From NCBI GenBank assembly GCA_902775735.1, contig CACYNH010000012.1, positions 1 through 58,126 on the forward strand: 58,126 bases of DNA, written 5' to 3'. This DNA comes from an uncultured Erysipelotrichaceae bacterium. GTDB lineage: Bacteria > Bacillota_I > Bacilli_A > Erysipelotrichales > Erysipelotrichaceae. The notes under the pieces are model-generated. The model had not been told where the DNA came from and did not search any database. It saw only the letters and a list, made by a program, of their open reading frames with translations. Below are positions 33,391 through 42,087 of this stretch, piece by piece (positions within the stretch are counted from its first letter, which is position 1; each line of letters opens with the position of its first letter). A program made the position numbers and the translations under genes.

Positions 33391-33419
33391 ATGATACCTG
33401 TTTAAGACTCTCAAGTCAA
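33391..33419 (-). promoter_or_regulatory. rplU-prp-rpmA promoter
   Basis: Minus strand: TTGACT at 33419-33414, 17-base spacer, TATCAT at 33396-33391. Confidence 0.8.
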
Positions 33420-33448
33420 TGAGAAATATCAGGTTTTGAAAGCGATTT

Positions 33449-34444
33449 TCAAAGACGGAAGGAATGGCTTCCGACCTGGATCTTTTCTTCCGTTTCCGCT
33501 TCGTCCCGATGGCCGATTTCCATCCAGGAAACGGTGACGAATTCCTGCTTTTCAAGCAGCGAAAGCATCTCATTGTGATCCGGGCGGACATGGAAGACAA
33601 GCCGCTCATGATTTTCATCAGCGTCCGAGCAGGCCGCCGATACCAGCATGGTGCCGATTCCTTTGCGGCGCATATCCTTTCTCACAAAGATTTCATGCAT
33701 GACAGCAGTGCCGTCTTCCCGCGGCTTCACCATGCAGTAGCCAAGGAATCTGCCGTGGTCGCTGACCGCTGTCACTCTTTCCCCTTTCGCCATGAGCGCT
33801 TCAAGCTCCGCACCTGCCTCATCCGGATTCTTTGCCGGCTGCTTTCCGGCTTTGACAAGCTGCTCATCTTTATTATCGGAAGCCAGGAAGATCAGCTGGG
33901 AAACATTCTTCCTGCTGATTTCAACAAGCCTGAACTGCGGTGCTTCCTGCTTTGCAGGTGCCGGTGCTCTGACGGGTTCAGGGGTTTCTTCATACTCATC
34001 ATCGAAGTCATCGTAAAGATCATCTTCCTCATCCTCTTCGATGGTATAGCGCGGCCCTTCATATTCAATGCCGTTTTCCTCGCACCAGTCCATCGCCAGA
34101 ACGCGGTGGCATCTGTCGCGGTAGTCATACCAGTCATTGAGCATGTGGAAGCGCTCCAGGGTCGCCCTGAACATGCGGAAGGCGCCTCTGCCGACGATCG
34201 CGTTGGCCAGCCACTCTTTCGCTGTTTCATCTTTGACTCTTTCGATGAAGCGTCTCATATTGCCGTAATCGTCGACGTCCTTGCGGTCGGGCAGACGGAT
34301 CAGGTCATACTCCTCATAAGGAAGACGGTCCACTTCCCTTTCATTGACTGTAATGACTCTTTCCTCCGGTTTGACATAGAAGGAAGGCTGCGAGTCGCTG
34401 ACATATTCAATAGCTTCTACAACATCTTCAATATTGACTTTCAT
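33449..34444 (-). CDS. UPF0158-GNAT fusion protein
   Basis: A 331-aa two-part protein. Residues ~1-135 match UPF0158 ('MKVNIEDVVEAIEYV', 'EREVDRLPYEEYDLIRLPDR', 'FRMFRATLERFHMLNDWYDYRDRCHRVLAMDWCEENGIEY'), a family of unknown function. A very acidic linker follows (EEDEEDDLYDDFDDEYEE). Residues ~185-331 form a GNAT acetyltransferase, with the acetyl-CoA loop 'VRKDMRRKGIGTMLVSAACSDA' holding the R/Q-x-x-G-x-G/A motif. Last gene of the ezrA-cysteine desulfurase-thiI-ORF79 run, with 9 bases to its predecessor. Substrate unknown; the UPF0158 part may recognise the target. Confidence 0.75.
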   Translation of the reverse strand: MKVNIEDVVEAIEYVSDSQPSFYVKPEERVITVNEREVDRLPYEEYDLIRLPDRKDVDDYGNMRRFIERVKDETAKEWLANAIVGRGAFRMFRATLERFHMLNDWYDYRDRCHRVLAMDWCEENGIEYEGPRYTIEEDEEDDLYDDFDDEYEETPEPVRAPAPAKQEAPQFRLVEISRKNVSQLIFLASDNKDEQLVKAGKQPAKNPDEAGAELEALMAKGERVTAVSDHGRFLGYCMVKPREDGTAVMHEIFVRKDMRRKGIGTMLVSAACSDADENHERLVFHVRPDHNEMLSLLEKQEFVTVSWMEIGHRDEAETEEKIQVGSHSFRL

Positions 34445-34453
34445 ATCCTGCTC

Positions 34454-34693
34454 CTATTTCAGTGCGGAAGCGATCTTGCGCACAAACTTTGCACGCTCCT
34501 TGGGCGCGCAGTTGCTGAGGGATGTCAGCAAAGAGAATATTTTAAGCTTGGCTGATGTGCTGTAGGAATCGTCCTTTTCAAGAACATAGATAGTGGGATT
34601 GATGGCGTCAAGAAGCTCCTGTTCCTTCATGTTTTCACATCCGGCGGTCGCTTCCGTAAAGTTTTTACTGATAGCGGGATCGTGTTTTGCCAT
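34454..34693 (-). CDS. 79-aa unknown helical protein
   Basis: A small protein ('KHDPAISKNFTEATAGCENM', 'SAKLKIFSLLTSLSNCAPKE', ending 'FVRKIASALK') with two cysteines (C19, C62). No family recognised. It is supported as a real gene by an ideal AGGAGG SD that overlaps the thiI stop codon and by short gaps (8 and 9 bases) to both neighbours. Sequence looks like three helices. Context suggests expression with tRNA thiolation genes, but this is not evidence of function. Confidence 0.6.
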   Translation of the reverse strand: MAKHDPAISKNFTEATAGCENMKEQELLDAINPTIYVLEKDDSYSTSAKLKIFSLLTSLSNCAPKERAKFVRKIASALK

Positions 34694-34701
34694 AGCGCCT
34701 C

Positions 34702-35889
34702 CTAGAGGAAATCCTCATCATTCTTTTCAGGTGAGACAACAATATCCTCACTTGCCGCAAGCGCCTCCTCAATCATCTTTTCATAATCGAACTGCGATTC
34801 GAAGTATTCGCTCTTTTCAACTGACGGCTTTGTGACCGGGTTCTTGGGATCGAAGATTGTGCAGCAGTCTTCAAACGGCAGGATCGACGTCTCATAGGTG
34901 CCGATCTTTCTGGCCAGATCAATGATCTCAACCTTGTCATAGCAGACAAGCGGACGGATGACGGGAATGCGGACCACGTCATTGATGCAGGCGATGCTTT
35001 CGAGTGTCTGCGATGCCACCTGGCCGATGCTTTCGCCGGTGCCAAGAGCCAGCGCGCCGACCTGCTTCGCGGTTCTTTCGGCTAAGCGGAACATCATTCT
35101 GCGCATTAATGTGACCGCGTAGGGATCGCCTGCTGTCTTATAGATCTGCAGCTGCAGGTCAGTGAAGTTGATCACATGAACATGCATGTGGCCCTGGTAT
35201 TCGGAAACCATGGAGGCCAGTGTGAGCACTTTGCCCCTTGCCGCTTCGCTTGTATAAGGCGGGGAAGCGAAATGAACCGCTTCAACCATCAGACCTCTCT
35301 TCATCAGTTCATAGGCAGCGACAGGTGAATCGATGCCGCCTGAGAGCAGTAAGAGCACTTTGCCGTTGATGCCGGCCGGATAGCCGCCGGCTCCGGGTAT
35401 CTTTTCGGAAGTGATGTAGGTGTCTTCCCTGTGCACCTCAATGCGGATGGCGAGTTCGGGATCATGGACATCGACTTTGAGGTCTGTGTTCTTTAAAATC
35501 CTTCCGGCAACGGCGCGGTTGATGTCATCCGAGCGCATCGGGAAGCTTTTGTCATGTCTTTTGGTGATGATCTTGAAAGTCTTTTTATCCGTTTCCGCCG
35601 CGATTCTGTAACATGTATCGGAAATGGCGTCTAGATCGGAAGCGACTTTTTCGGTAAAGGAAAAGGAGCTGATGCCGAAGACTTTCTTCAGCTTTTCCCT
35701 GATCGCTTCAGGATCCTCGTCATGGATCTTGATATAGATGCGGTCATAAGCCTTTCTGTATTCCAGGGATTCAAAGTCCCTGAGCATATACTTCACATTG
35801 CCATAGAGGCGGTTGATGAAGTCTTTTCTGTTTTTACCCTTGGTGCTGAGTTCGCCGAAGCGGATCAGCACGGTGTCATATTTAACCAT
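34702..35889 (-). CDS. thiI: tRNA 4-thiouridine synthase ThiI
   Basis: A 395-aa enzyme that makes s4U8 in tRNA. N-terminal ferredoxin-like and THUMP domains, then an adenylating PP-loop domain with LLLSGGIDSPVAAY. The rhodanese domain found in enterobacterial ThiI is absent, so sulfur relay differs. The ATG at 35889 (MVKYDTVLIRFGELSTKG) matches the family start; a TTG at 35898 gives three extra residues. It overlaps the end of the cysteine desulfurase gene, as in B. subtilis nifZ-thiI, and the pair should work together. Confidence 0.95.
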   Translation of the reverse strand: MVKYDTVLIRFGELSTKGKNRKDFINRLYGNVKYMLRDFESLEYRKAYDRIYIKIHDEDPEAIREKLKKVFGISSFSFTEKVASDLDAISDTCYRIAAETDKKTFKIITKRHDKSFPMRSDDINRAVAGRILKNTDLKVDVHDPELAIRIEVHREDTYITSEKIPGAGGYPAGINGKVLLLLSGGIDSPVAAYELMKRGLMVEAVHFASPPYTSEAARGKVLTLASMVSEYQGHMHVHVINFTDLQLQIYKTAGDPYAVTLMRRMMFRLAERTAKQVGALALGTGESIGQVASQTLESIACINDVVRIPVIRPLVCYDKVEIIDLARKIGTYETSILPFEDCCTIFDPKNPVTKPSVEKSEYFESQFDYEKMIEEALAASEDIVVSPEKNDEDFL

Positions 35890-37012
35890 ACTGTTCAATG
35901 ATCTCCTTTAGCGCTTTGAGGAAAAGCTGCACTTCCTCTTCTGTGTTGGCGGATGAAAGTGAAACGCGGATGCAGCTGGAAGCTCTTTTCACCGAATAGC
36001 CCATCGCCGTCAATACGTAGCTTGGATCATCGGATTTGGAATCGCAGGTGCTTCTGGCGGAAACCATGAAGCCTTTGCGGTTGAGCGCGTTCTGCATCAC
36101 TTCACTGGGAATCTTTTCATAGGAAAAGTTGACGGTGGAAGGAATGTGTCTTGCCGGGTGGTTGATTTCAACCCCTTCAATCGCCCGCAGCCCTTCTTCC
36201 AGCATGCGGCTGAGCTTTTCGATTTTATCGTGCGACTTCCGGCCGTTTTCCATGGCCAGGCGCAGTGTTTTGGCAAAAACCATATTGACCGGCGCGTTGG
36301 ATGTTCCTCCCCGCAGGCCCTGCTCCTGTTCGCCTCCGTTGATCAGAGGGACAAATGGAACATGTTTCTTTTTGATCAGGATGCCGCTGCCTTTAAGGCC
36401 TTCGAGCTTGTGGGCGGAAACCGACGCAAGGTCAATGTTTTTCATATTGATCTCAAGCTTGCCCATCGACTGGGTCAGGTCCGCGTGCATGTAGGCGTGG
36501 GAATGCTTTTTGACATATTCGGCGATCTCTTCAATTGGATTGATGGAGCCGACCTCGTTGTTGACATGCATGATTGTCACAAGAGCAGTATCCGGCCTTA
36601 AGGCGTGCGCCGCCTGCTGAAGGGTGACTGTGGCGTCAGGACCGACCGGAAGATATGTCACCTCATAGCCGAAGACTTCCTCCATCTGTTTACAGGCATT
36701 CAGCACGGAGGAGTGTTCGATATTGGTTGTGACGATATGTTTTTTCTCAGGACATGCGAAGCAGACTCCTTTAATCGCGGAAGTGTTGGATTCAGAGGAA
36801 CCGGAGGTGAAAATGATCTCATCACTTTCAACATCCAAAAGCCCGGCGATTGCCGACCGGGCCTTTTCCATCATTCTGCTGATCTGCGTCCCCTCATCAT
36901 ACAGCGACTCACTGTTGACGTAATACTGGTCGAGAAGCTGCTTGTAGGACTTCAGAACTTCCGGATTGATATTGGTTGTGCTCGCATTGTCGAAATATAT
37001 TCTACGCTGCAC
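35882..37012 (-). CDS. cysteine desulfurase paired with ThiI
   Basis: A 376-aa PLP enzyme (NifS/IscS/NifZ class) that takes sulfur from cysteine. PLP lysine in SAHKLEGLKGSG, the His pair region 'TTNIEHSSVL', and the catalytic Cys in SARSTCDSKSD. The start is placed at GTG 37012, which has AAGGAG ten bases upstream; the ATG at 37021 lies only one base after that SD and would add three residues. Start overlaps ezrA by 11 bases. With ThiI next, it probably supplies s4U sulfur rather than Fe-S clusters. Confidence 0.92.
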   Translation of the reverse strand: MQRRIYFDNASTTNINPEVLKSYKQLLDQYYVNSESLYDEGTQISRMMEKARSAIAGLLDVESDEIIFTSGSSESNTSAIKGVCFACPEKKHIVTTNIEHSSVLNACKQMEEVFGYEVTYLPVGPDATVTLQQAAHALRPDTALVTIMHVNNEVGSINPIEEIAEYVKKHSHAYMHADLTQSMGKLEINMKNIDLASVSAHKLEGLKGSGILIKKKHVPFVPLINGGEQEQGLRGGTSNAPVNMVFAKTLRLAMENGRKSHDKIEKLSRMLEEGLRAIEGVEINHPARHIPSTVNFSYEKIPSEVMQNALNRKGFMVSARSTCDSKSDDPSYVLTAMGYSVKRASSCIRVSLSSANTEEEVQLFLKALKEIIEQYG

Positions 37013-38732
37013 TCTTCGCATTCTCCTTGATCATGGATTCATAGTTGCCTGGATGAATCTTTTCGATCGTCGCGATCGCGGTTGTTAACGCCTGTGTATA
37101 TTCACCGTTGCGGAAGCTGAGTTCGCTTCTTGTCAGTTCGGTATCGATATCCGCGTATGTGGAGCGGTAGCGGTTGCCGAAGACGATGGTGTTTTCAACC
37201 ATGACAACAGTGCCGACAACATTGTTGACGTTGTTGTAAAGCTGGTAGATGAAGTTCAGTGCTTCCTGCAGGGTTGAGTTCATCAGCTGGATGTTCAGCG
37301 GTGTCTCTTTGATCAGAGCGGAAAGCCTGTCGATATAGTCAGAAGCTTTTGCCATGTCGGTTTCATAGGCAGCCGAGATGTTGGGCAGCTTGTATTTGCG
37401 GATCTTGACCTGCATCTGGTTCATGATGATCTGCAGCTTGACGAGCTGTTTCTTCGCTCTGTCCTCATCGCCGCTGCTCATTTCGATTCTCTGCTTGACT
37501 TCGGCAATCTCACTGCCAAGTCCTACCAGCTGGCGGTTGAGGTCCTTCAGTTCAGCCAGTGTCTGGCTGGCAGGGACTTCGCCGGCTTCCGCTTCACGGA
37601 ACAGCGCGGGCATCTTTTCGTTGATCGCGCTGAGCTGTTCGTTCTGGGCTTTGAGTGTATCAGCGACTGAATTCAGACCGTAGCGGTCGGCATATTTGTC
37701 ATAAGCGTCATTGACGAAAGCGGCGGCGCTGTTTGCTTCAGCGGCGGCTTCCTCGGTTTCTGAAACCAGCTTTGTGAGTTCGGCGTCGGCCGCCGTCTCA
37801 CGCTTGATTTCACGGTCCATCTGGCTGATTCTTTCCTTATAGTCATCCAGGTGCTCGCGGATGCCTTCAGTGTTGCCGGATTTAAGCTGCTTGATGTCGT
37901 CCTTAAGGGCGACTGTCATCATCGACAGGTTCTTCTGTGCTTCCAGATGCTTGAGGTAAACGCCCTGCTTTCTTGCCTTGGCGTAATCACGGTGCAGGTT
38001 TTCGGCCATCTTCGGGATGATGCCGCGGGCGTCTTCAATCAGGCCCGGCATATTGTCAAGCAGTGAGGAGAGTTCATCGATGCTGGCACGGATATGGCCA
38101 AGTTCGGCATTCGCCTTGTCATACTGGCTGGAGAACATCCATTCCTCGAATGTGGAGAACATCTTTTCAGTATCAGTGACCTTCTGCTCAACGATCGGCC
38201 AGGCGAAAGCGAGTCTTGTCGCGTTTTCCTGGGCGGACGCCTTGAGGGCGCGGAACGTGTTCTTGAGCTGTGTCACTTCCGCTCTCTGGCCGTTTTCCCT
38301 GGCAAGAATGCCGTCGAGTGTCGCTTCCAGATTGCGGGCGTAGTTTTCCGTCGCGCTGATTTCGGTATCCAGATCATCCATCATCTTATCGGCCTTGGAA
38401 AGCTTGCCGGCATTGATGCTGTCAAGAGCGTCGGAGAGACCTTCCGCGATTTTGGTGATGTCCGCCTGGACACGGTCAAAATCCGCCTGGGCGTTATTGA
38501 CTGTGGCGACCGCGTCCTGATCAAGCCGGCTCAAAGCAGCCGCCTTGTTCATTTTCATCTGGACCGGAATGTTTTTGATCTGTCTGTAATGGGTTTCCAG
38601 TTCACCCAGTTCATCGCGCAGACGCTTGGTTTTGACTCTCTGTATAATCAGCCATACCAGCAGGACGAGAATCATCACTGCGATTGCTATGACAACTTTG
38701 ATATCTGAAATAAATTCAAGGAACTGATTCAT
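37002..38732 (-). CDS. ezrA: septation ring formation regulator EzrA
   Basis: A 576-aa protein with one N-terminal membrane helix (VVIAIAVMILVLLVWLII) followed by long coiled-coil, spectrin-like repeats, the EzrA architecture. It binds FtsZ and limits Z-ring assembly at cell poles and links to wall synthesis. The C-terminal 'ENTIVFGNRYRSTYADIDTELTRSELSFRNGEYTQAL' is the conserved EzrA patch. It lies divergent to rpsD, as in B. subtilis. Supports a Gram-positive host. Confidence 0.95.
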   Translation of the reverse strand: MNQFLEFISDIKVVIAIAVMILVLLVWLIIQRVKTKRLRDELGELETHYRQIKNIPVQMKMNKAAALSRLDQDAVATVNNAQADFDRVQADITKIAEGLSDALDSINAGKLSKADKMMDDLDTEISATENYARNLEATLDGILARENGQRAEVTQLKNTFRALKASAQENATRLAFAWPIVEQKVTDTEKMFSTFEEWMFSSQYDKANAELGHIRASIDELSSLLDNMPGLIEDARGIIPKMAENLHRDYAKARKQGVYLKHLEAQKNLSMMTVALKDDIKQLKSGNTEGIREHLDDYKERISQMDREIKRETAADAELTKLVSETEEAAAEANSAAAFVNDAYDKYADRYGLNSVADTLKAQNEQLSAINEKMPALFREAEAGEVPASQTLAELKDLNRQLVGLGSEIAEVKQRIEMSSGDEDRAKKQLVKLQIIMNQMQVKIRKYKLPNISAAYETDMAKASDYIDRLSALIKETPLNIQLMNSTLQEALNFIYQLYNNVNNVVGTVVMVENTIVFGNRYRSTYADIDTELTRSELSFRNGEYTQALTTAIATIEKIHPGNYESMIKENAKSAA

Positions 38733-38764
38733 AGTGATCTCCTTTCCTTCTTGCTTGCCCGACT

Positions 38765-38773
38765 ATCATACCA
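38765..38773 (-). promoter_or_regulatory. ezrA extended -10 promoter
   Basis: Minus strand TG-G-TATGAT at 38773-38765, with AAGGAAAGGAG SD before the ezrA ATG. No strong -35. Confidence 0.5.
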
Positions 38774-39024
38774 CATTCCGCATTGACCGTGTGAAAGCCA
38801 AATGAAATTTGCCACTCACACAACAGACCTCACCGTCCATTCATGCAGTGCTGTTCAGACATTTCACGAACTTTAAGATTTTTCACGGCATCTGATTTAT
38901 AATACCGCAGGGACAAAAGTCTCTCCTGTTATATCAGCGGCATGTTCAGAATCATGTCTGCAGGCATTATGTCAGAATTTGACTTTATTCGAAAAACGCC
39001 GGTAAAATCTGATAAAAACAATGA
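38774..39024. other. non-coding stretch between ezrA and rpsD promoters
   Basis: About 250 bases without a supported ORF. On the plus strand a TATAAT is present at 38898-38903 without a good -35, followed by short pairings such as GGGAC-AAAA-GTCTC and CATG/CATG repeats. It might be an extra promoter for rpsD or a small RNA. I see no terminator in it. Confidence 0.35.
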
Positions 39025-39053
39025 TTGACTTGGCACAGTCATAACGATATAAT
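39025..39053 (+). promoter_or_regulatory. rpsD promoter
   Basis: TTGACT at 39025-39030, 17-base spacer, TATAAT at 39048-39053, among the strongest promoters in the window. Confidence 0.88.
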
Positions 39054-39059
39054 AATTAT

Positions 39060-39222
39060 CGCGTTAAATGATGGCAGCATACAGAGCCATGCACAATGCG
39101 TTACCGGCACGCGGCTGTGCCCGAGTACCCTGCTGCATTAGGTGAAAAGGTTTACGGTAACACAACGCATCGGTGATCTGTACCTGTTGTTGTTTCTCGG
39201 CCATTTAAGGAGGAAACAAAAC
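39060..39222 (+). promoter_or_regulatory. rpsD leader, candidate S4 autoregulatory RNA
   Basis: A ~160-base leader. ATGCG-TTACC (39096-39105) can pair with GGTAA..CGCAT (39156-39170), enclosing the hairpin GGCAC-GCGGCT-GTGCC (39106-39121). A small hairpin ATGGC/GCCAT lies before it (39069-39090). In Bacillota the rpsD leader folds into a pseudoknot bound by S4 for translational or transcriptional feedback. Position, length and nested pairings fit. Confidence 0.65.
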
Positions 39223-39825
39223 ATGGCACGTTACACAGGTCCTGTATGGAAGAAGGCAAGACGTCTCTCCTTCTCCGTTCTCGAAACAGGCGAAGAGCTT
39301 AAGAAGCGTACTTATGCTCCGGGTCAGCACGGCCCGACAAAGAGAGTCAAGCTCAGCAACTACGGCACACAGCTCCGTGAAAAGCAGAGAGTCAGAAACA
39401 TGTATGGTCTCAACGAACGTCAGTTCGCCACTCTGTTCAGAAAAGCTTCCAAGATGGAAGGCATGGCTGGTGTCAACTTCCTGATCCTGCTTGAAAGCAG
39501 ACTTGACAATGTCGTCTACAGACTTGGTTTCGCAAGAACACGCAAAGGCGCCAGACAGCTCGTCAACCACGGTCACATTGAGGTCAACGGCAAGAAGGTC
39601 GATATCCCTTCCGTCGAACTCAAGCCCGGAGATGTCATCTCCGTCCGTGAGCGTTCCAGAAACATGGCAAGCATCGCCGACGCTCTTGAAGCAAATATCT
39701 CCACACCTGCATTCGTCGAAGTTGACAAGGAAAACAGAAAAGGCACATTCGTACGCCTTCCTGAAAGATCCGAACTCAACCAGGAAATCAACGAGTCCCT
39801 CGTTGTCGAATACTACAACAGATAA
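39223..39825 (+). CDS. rpsD: 30S ribosomal protein S4
   Basis: A 200-aa S4, a primary 16S rRNA binder. Starts [26 protein letters not shown] after an AAGGAGG SD; the 27 extra upstream codons in the open frame are leader. The S4 RNA-binding domain is '[38 protein letters not shown]'. The zinc-finger cysteines of C+ S4 proteins are absent. Monocistronic with leader and terminator. Confidence 0.97.
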   Translation: MARYTGPVWKKARRLSFSVLETGEELKKRTYAPGQHGPTKRVKLSNYGTQLREKQRVRNMYGLNERQFATLFRKASKMEGMAGVNFLILLESRLDNVVYRLGFARTRKGARQLVNHGHIEVNGKKVDIPSVELKPGDVISVRERSRNMASIADALEANISTPAFVEVDKENRKGTFVRLPERSELNQEINESLVVEYYNR

Positions 39826-39838
39826 GAGAATCGCTTCG

Positions 39839-39873
39839 CACAGGAATCTCATTCAGAGGTTCCTGTTTTTTTG
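39839..39873 (+). terminator. rpsD terminator
   Basis: ACAGGAA pairs with TTCCTGT, with inner CTC/GAG, followed by a run of seven T. Confidence 0.9.
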
Positions 39874-39920
39874 TGTCCGCATATAAAAAAGAGATACGCA
39901 TACGGTATCTCATCTTTGAC

Positions 39921-40538
39921 TTATCCGGGCACTCTTGGCGAATGCGCTTCAATCACGGCGTCTTTGAGATTGAGCACTTTGTAGCTGCCCTCTTCATACA
40001 CTTCAAACACGCCGGTGACCGTGACCTCATCCCCGTTTTCAGAATAGTCGTCAGGCCAGACATAGCTGTCATTGAGAACGAACTCCAGACCCTGCGCGCA
40101 GCACTGCGTCGCGTCCTGGACAATACAGGCGTAATAAACTTTGTCTTCAGAAGCTTCATAACATGTGTACATGCCGAAGATCCTGACCGTTTTGCCGTCA
40201 TACTCATCCGGGCTGATCATCATGTTATAGACTTCTGAGTAGATCATGGTCGAGGACATCTCAGTCAGATCGATATCGACCACCCCTTCCCACTCAGTCA
40301 GTTTCACATTTGTTTCAGCAGGTTCAGTTTCCGGCTCTTCATTCTCTTCCTGCTCTCCGGCTTCCTTTTCAGCCAGAGCTTCTTCTTCCTGCTTTGCCGC
40401 AAGCCCATCGATCACGGCGGAAAGATCCTGGGTGGAAGTGTTTGCCGCGACCGCGTCTGACTGTTTTGTTTCTGATTCAGAACAGCCGCATAAAGCCGCT
40501 GCCGTGAATATGCATACAAGCTTTTTCATTTTCATCAT
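39921..40538 (-). CDS. lipoprotein at the end of the zinc uptake operon
   Basis: A 205-aa predicted lipoprotein. Signal peptide with lipobox L-C-G-C; a Glu-rich linker (~55-75); then a compact domain (~80-205) with 'VRIFGMYTCYE', 'YYACIVQDATQCCAQGLEFVL' and 'GDEVTVTGVFEVYEEG', which looks like an OB-fold and contains a Cys pair. It starts inside the stop of znuB (ATGA overlap), so it belongs to the Zur-controlled operon. Possible zinc-related binding or delivery at the cell surface; function not established. Confidence 0.65.
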   Translation of the reverse strand: MMKMKKLVCIFTAAALCGCSESETKQSDAVAANTSTQDLSAVIDGLAAKQEEEALAEKEAGEQEENEEPETEPAETNVKLTEWEGVVDIDLTEMSSTMIYSEVYNMMISPDEYDGKTVRIFGMYTCYEASEDKVYYACIVQDATQCCAQGLEFVLNDSYVWPDDYSENGDEVTVTGVFEVYEEGSYKVLNLKDAVIEAHSPRVPG

Positions 40539-41377
40539 AAAAGCCTTCCTTTGCGTGCGTATGATACTGCGCAGCAGACCATAAAGACAAGCGCGTCAGC
40601 CGCCACAATCGTGGAGCCGACCGGTGTGCCGGCAATGATCGAGACGGCCATGCCGCAGAAAGCGGCCGCGACGCTGAAGACTGCCGAAGCGATGGTCACT
40701 TTCTTAAAGCTGCCGAAAAGCCGCATCGCCGATAAAGCCGGAAAGATAATCAGGGCTGAAATCAGAAGTGAGCCGACCAGGTTCATCGCCAGAACAATAA
40801 TGACAGCTGTAATGACAGCGATCATCATATTGTAAAGATCAGCGTTGACGCCGGCTGCCCTTGAGAAGTTTTCATCAAAGGTCACGGCGAAAATCTTGTT
40901 GTAGAAAAGAATGAAGACGCTGACCACAAGAACTGAAAGGACGATACAGAGCCAGACTTCCCATTTTGTCAGGGTCAGGATTGAAGTTGAGCCAAACAGC
41001 GTTGAGCATACATCGCCTGAGATATTGGCGCTTTTGGAAAAGACATTCAATAACAGATAGCCGAACGCCAGGGCGCTGACTGAAACCATGCCGATCGCGG
41101 CGTCGCCTTTGATTTTTGTATTGGCGGAGCCTTTTAAAAGCCACACGGCGCATAAAACCGTCACCGGCAATACGATAATCATCCGGTTAGTCAGATTCAG
41201 CACAGCCGCCACCGCCATTGCCCCAAAGGCCACATGGCTTAAGCCATCGCCGATATACGAAAACCTTTTTAAAACCAGCGTCACGCCCAGAAGCGAGGAG
41301 CATAAAGCCACCAGAATGCCGACAATCAGGGCGTAGCGGACAAAGGGGTAATTCAGATATGCGAAGAATTTATCCAT
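40535..41377 (-). CDS. znuB: zinc ABC transporter permease
   Basis: A 280-aa polytopic membrane protein of the ABC-3 family (about eight helices). 'GDGLSHVAFGAMAVAA' near residue 45 is the conserved loop contacting the ATPase, and 'LVGSLLISALIIFPALSAMRLF' is the family signature. It overlaps znuC by 8 bases. Zn rather than Mn is inferred from the Zur regulator in the same operon. Confidence 0.93.
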   Translation of the reverse strand: MDKFFAYLNYPFVRYALIVGILVALCSSLLGVTLVLKRFSYIGDGLSHVAFGAMAVAAVLNLTNRMIIVLPVTVLCAVWLLKGSANTKIKGDAAIGMVSVSALAFGYLLLNVFSKSANISGDVCSTLFGSTSILTLTKWEVWLCIVLSVLVVSVFILFYNKIFAVTFDENFSRAAGVNADLYNMMIAVITAVIIVLAMNLVGSLLISALIIFPALSAMRLFGSFKKVTIASAVFSVAAAFCGMAVSIIAGTPVGSTIVAADALVFMVCCAVSYARKGRLL

Positions 41378-42083
41378 TTTCCGCCTCCTTTGCGGCTGCA
41401 GTGAAGCTGCGTCCCGCCTTGCTGTTTAAATATTCTTCCTTTGTTCCGAAGAAGATGTGATCGGATATATGCAGGATATGGCTGGCATAGCGCAGTGCCG
41501 CTTCAATATCATGGGAGATCATAATGATCGTCAGCTTCTGCTGATTGAGTTCTTCCACAAGGGCGTATAAATCAGCGGAGACAACCGGATCCAGACCGGT
41601 GACCGGTTCATCCAGAAGCAGGATTTTGCGGGAGGCGCATAAAGCCCTTGCCAGAAGGACTCTTTGCTGCTGGCCGCCGGAAAGCTCGCGGTAACATCTG
41701 TCCTTTAATGATGTGATCCCCATCTTTTCCATATTCTCCTGAGCCAGCTGTTTTTCCTGCGCTGAATAGAAGAATCTTCTTCCCCCTCTTGCCTGGCAGC
41801 CGGAAAGAACGATTTCATAAACAGAAGCGGGAAAGTCTTTCTGGACAATTGTGCTCTGGGGCAGATAGCCGATTTCATTTGCCTTTAAGCCATCCCCGGT
41901 TTCAATCGAACCGGAAAGCGGCTGCTGCAGATGCAGCAGTGTTTTCATGAGTGTTGTCTTGCCGGAGCCGTTTTCGCCGACAATGCATAAATAGTCGCCT
42001 TCGCTGACGGAAAAATTCAGACCGCTCACGATCGGAATGCCGTCATAGCCAAGGCTGAGATCTCTGACTTCAAGAAGTGCCAT
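41370..42083 (-). CDS. znuC: zinc ABC transporter ATP-binding protein
   Basis: A 237-aa ABC ATPase. Walker A GENGSGKTT, ABC signature LSGGQQQRVLLARAL, Walker B ILLLDEPVTGLD, His switch MISHD. Pairs with the ZnuB-type permease. Lies 4 bases after znuA. Confidence 0.95.
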   Translation of the reverse strand: MALLEVRDLSLGYDGIPIVSGLNFSVSEGDYLCIVGENGSGKTTLMKTLLHLQQPLSGSIETGDGLKANEIGYLPQSTIVQKDFPASVYEIVLSGCQARGGRRFFYSAQEKQLAQENMEKMGITSLKDRCYRELSGGQQQRVLLARALCASRKILLLDEPVTGLDPVVSADLYALVEELNQQKLTIIMISHDIEAALRYASHILHISDHIFFGTKEEYLNSKAGRSFTAAAKEAENG

Positions 42084-42087
42084 ATTT

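Noticed and set aside
33464..34555. 363-codon plus-strand ORF opposite the UPF0158-GNAT gene
   Set aside because: Its translation is Phe/Ile/Arg-rich without any recognisable domain, it has no SD, and the minus-strand frame encodes two clear domains. It is an antisense shadow.
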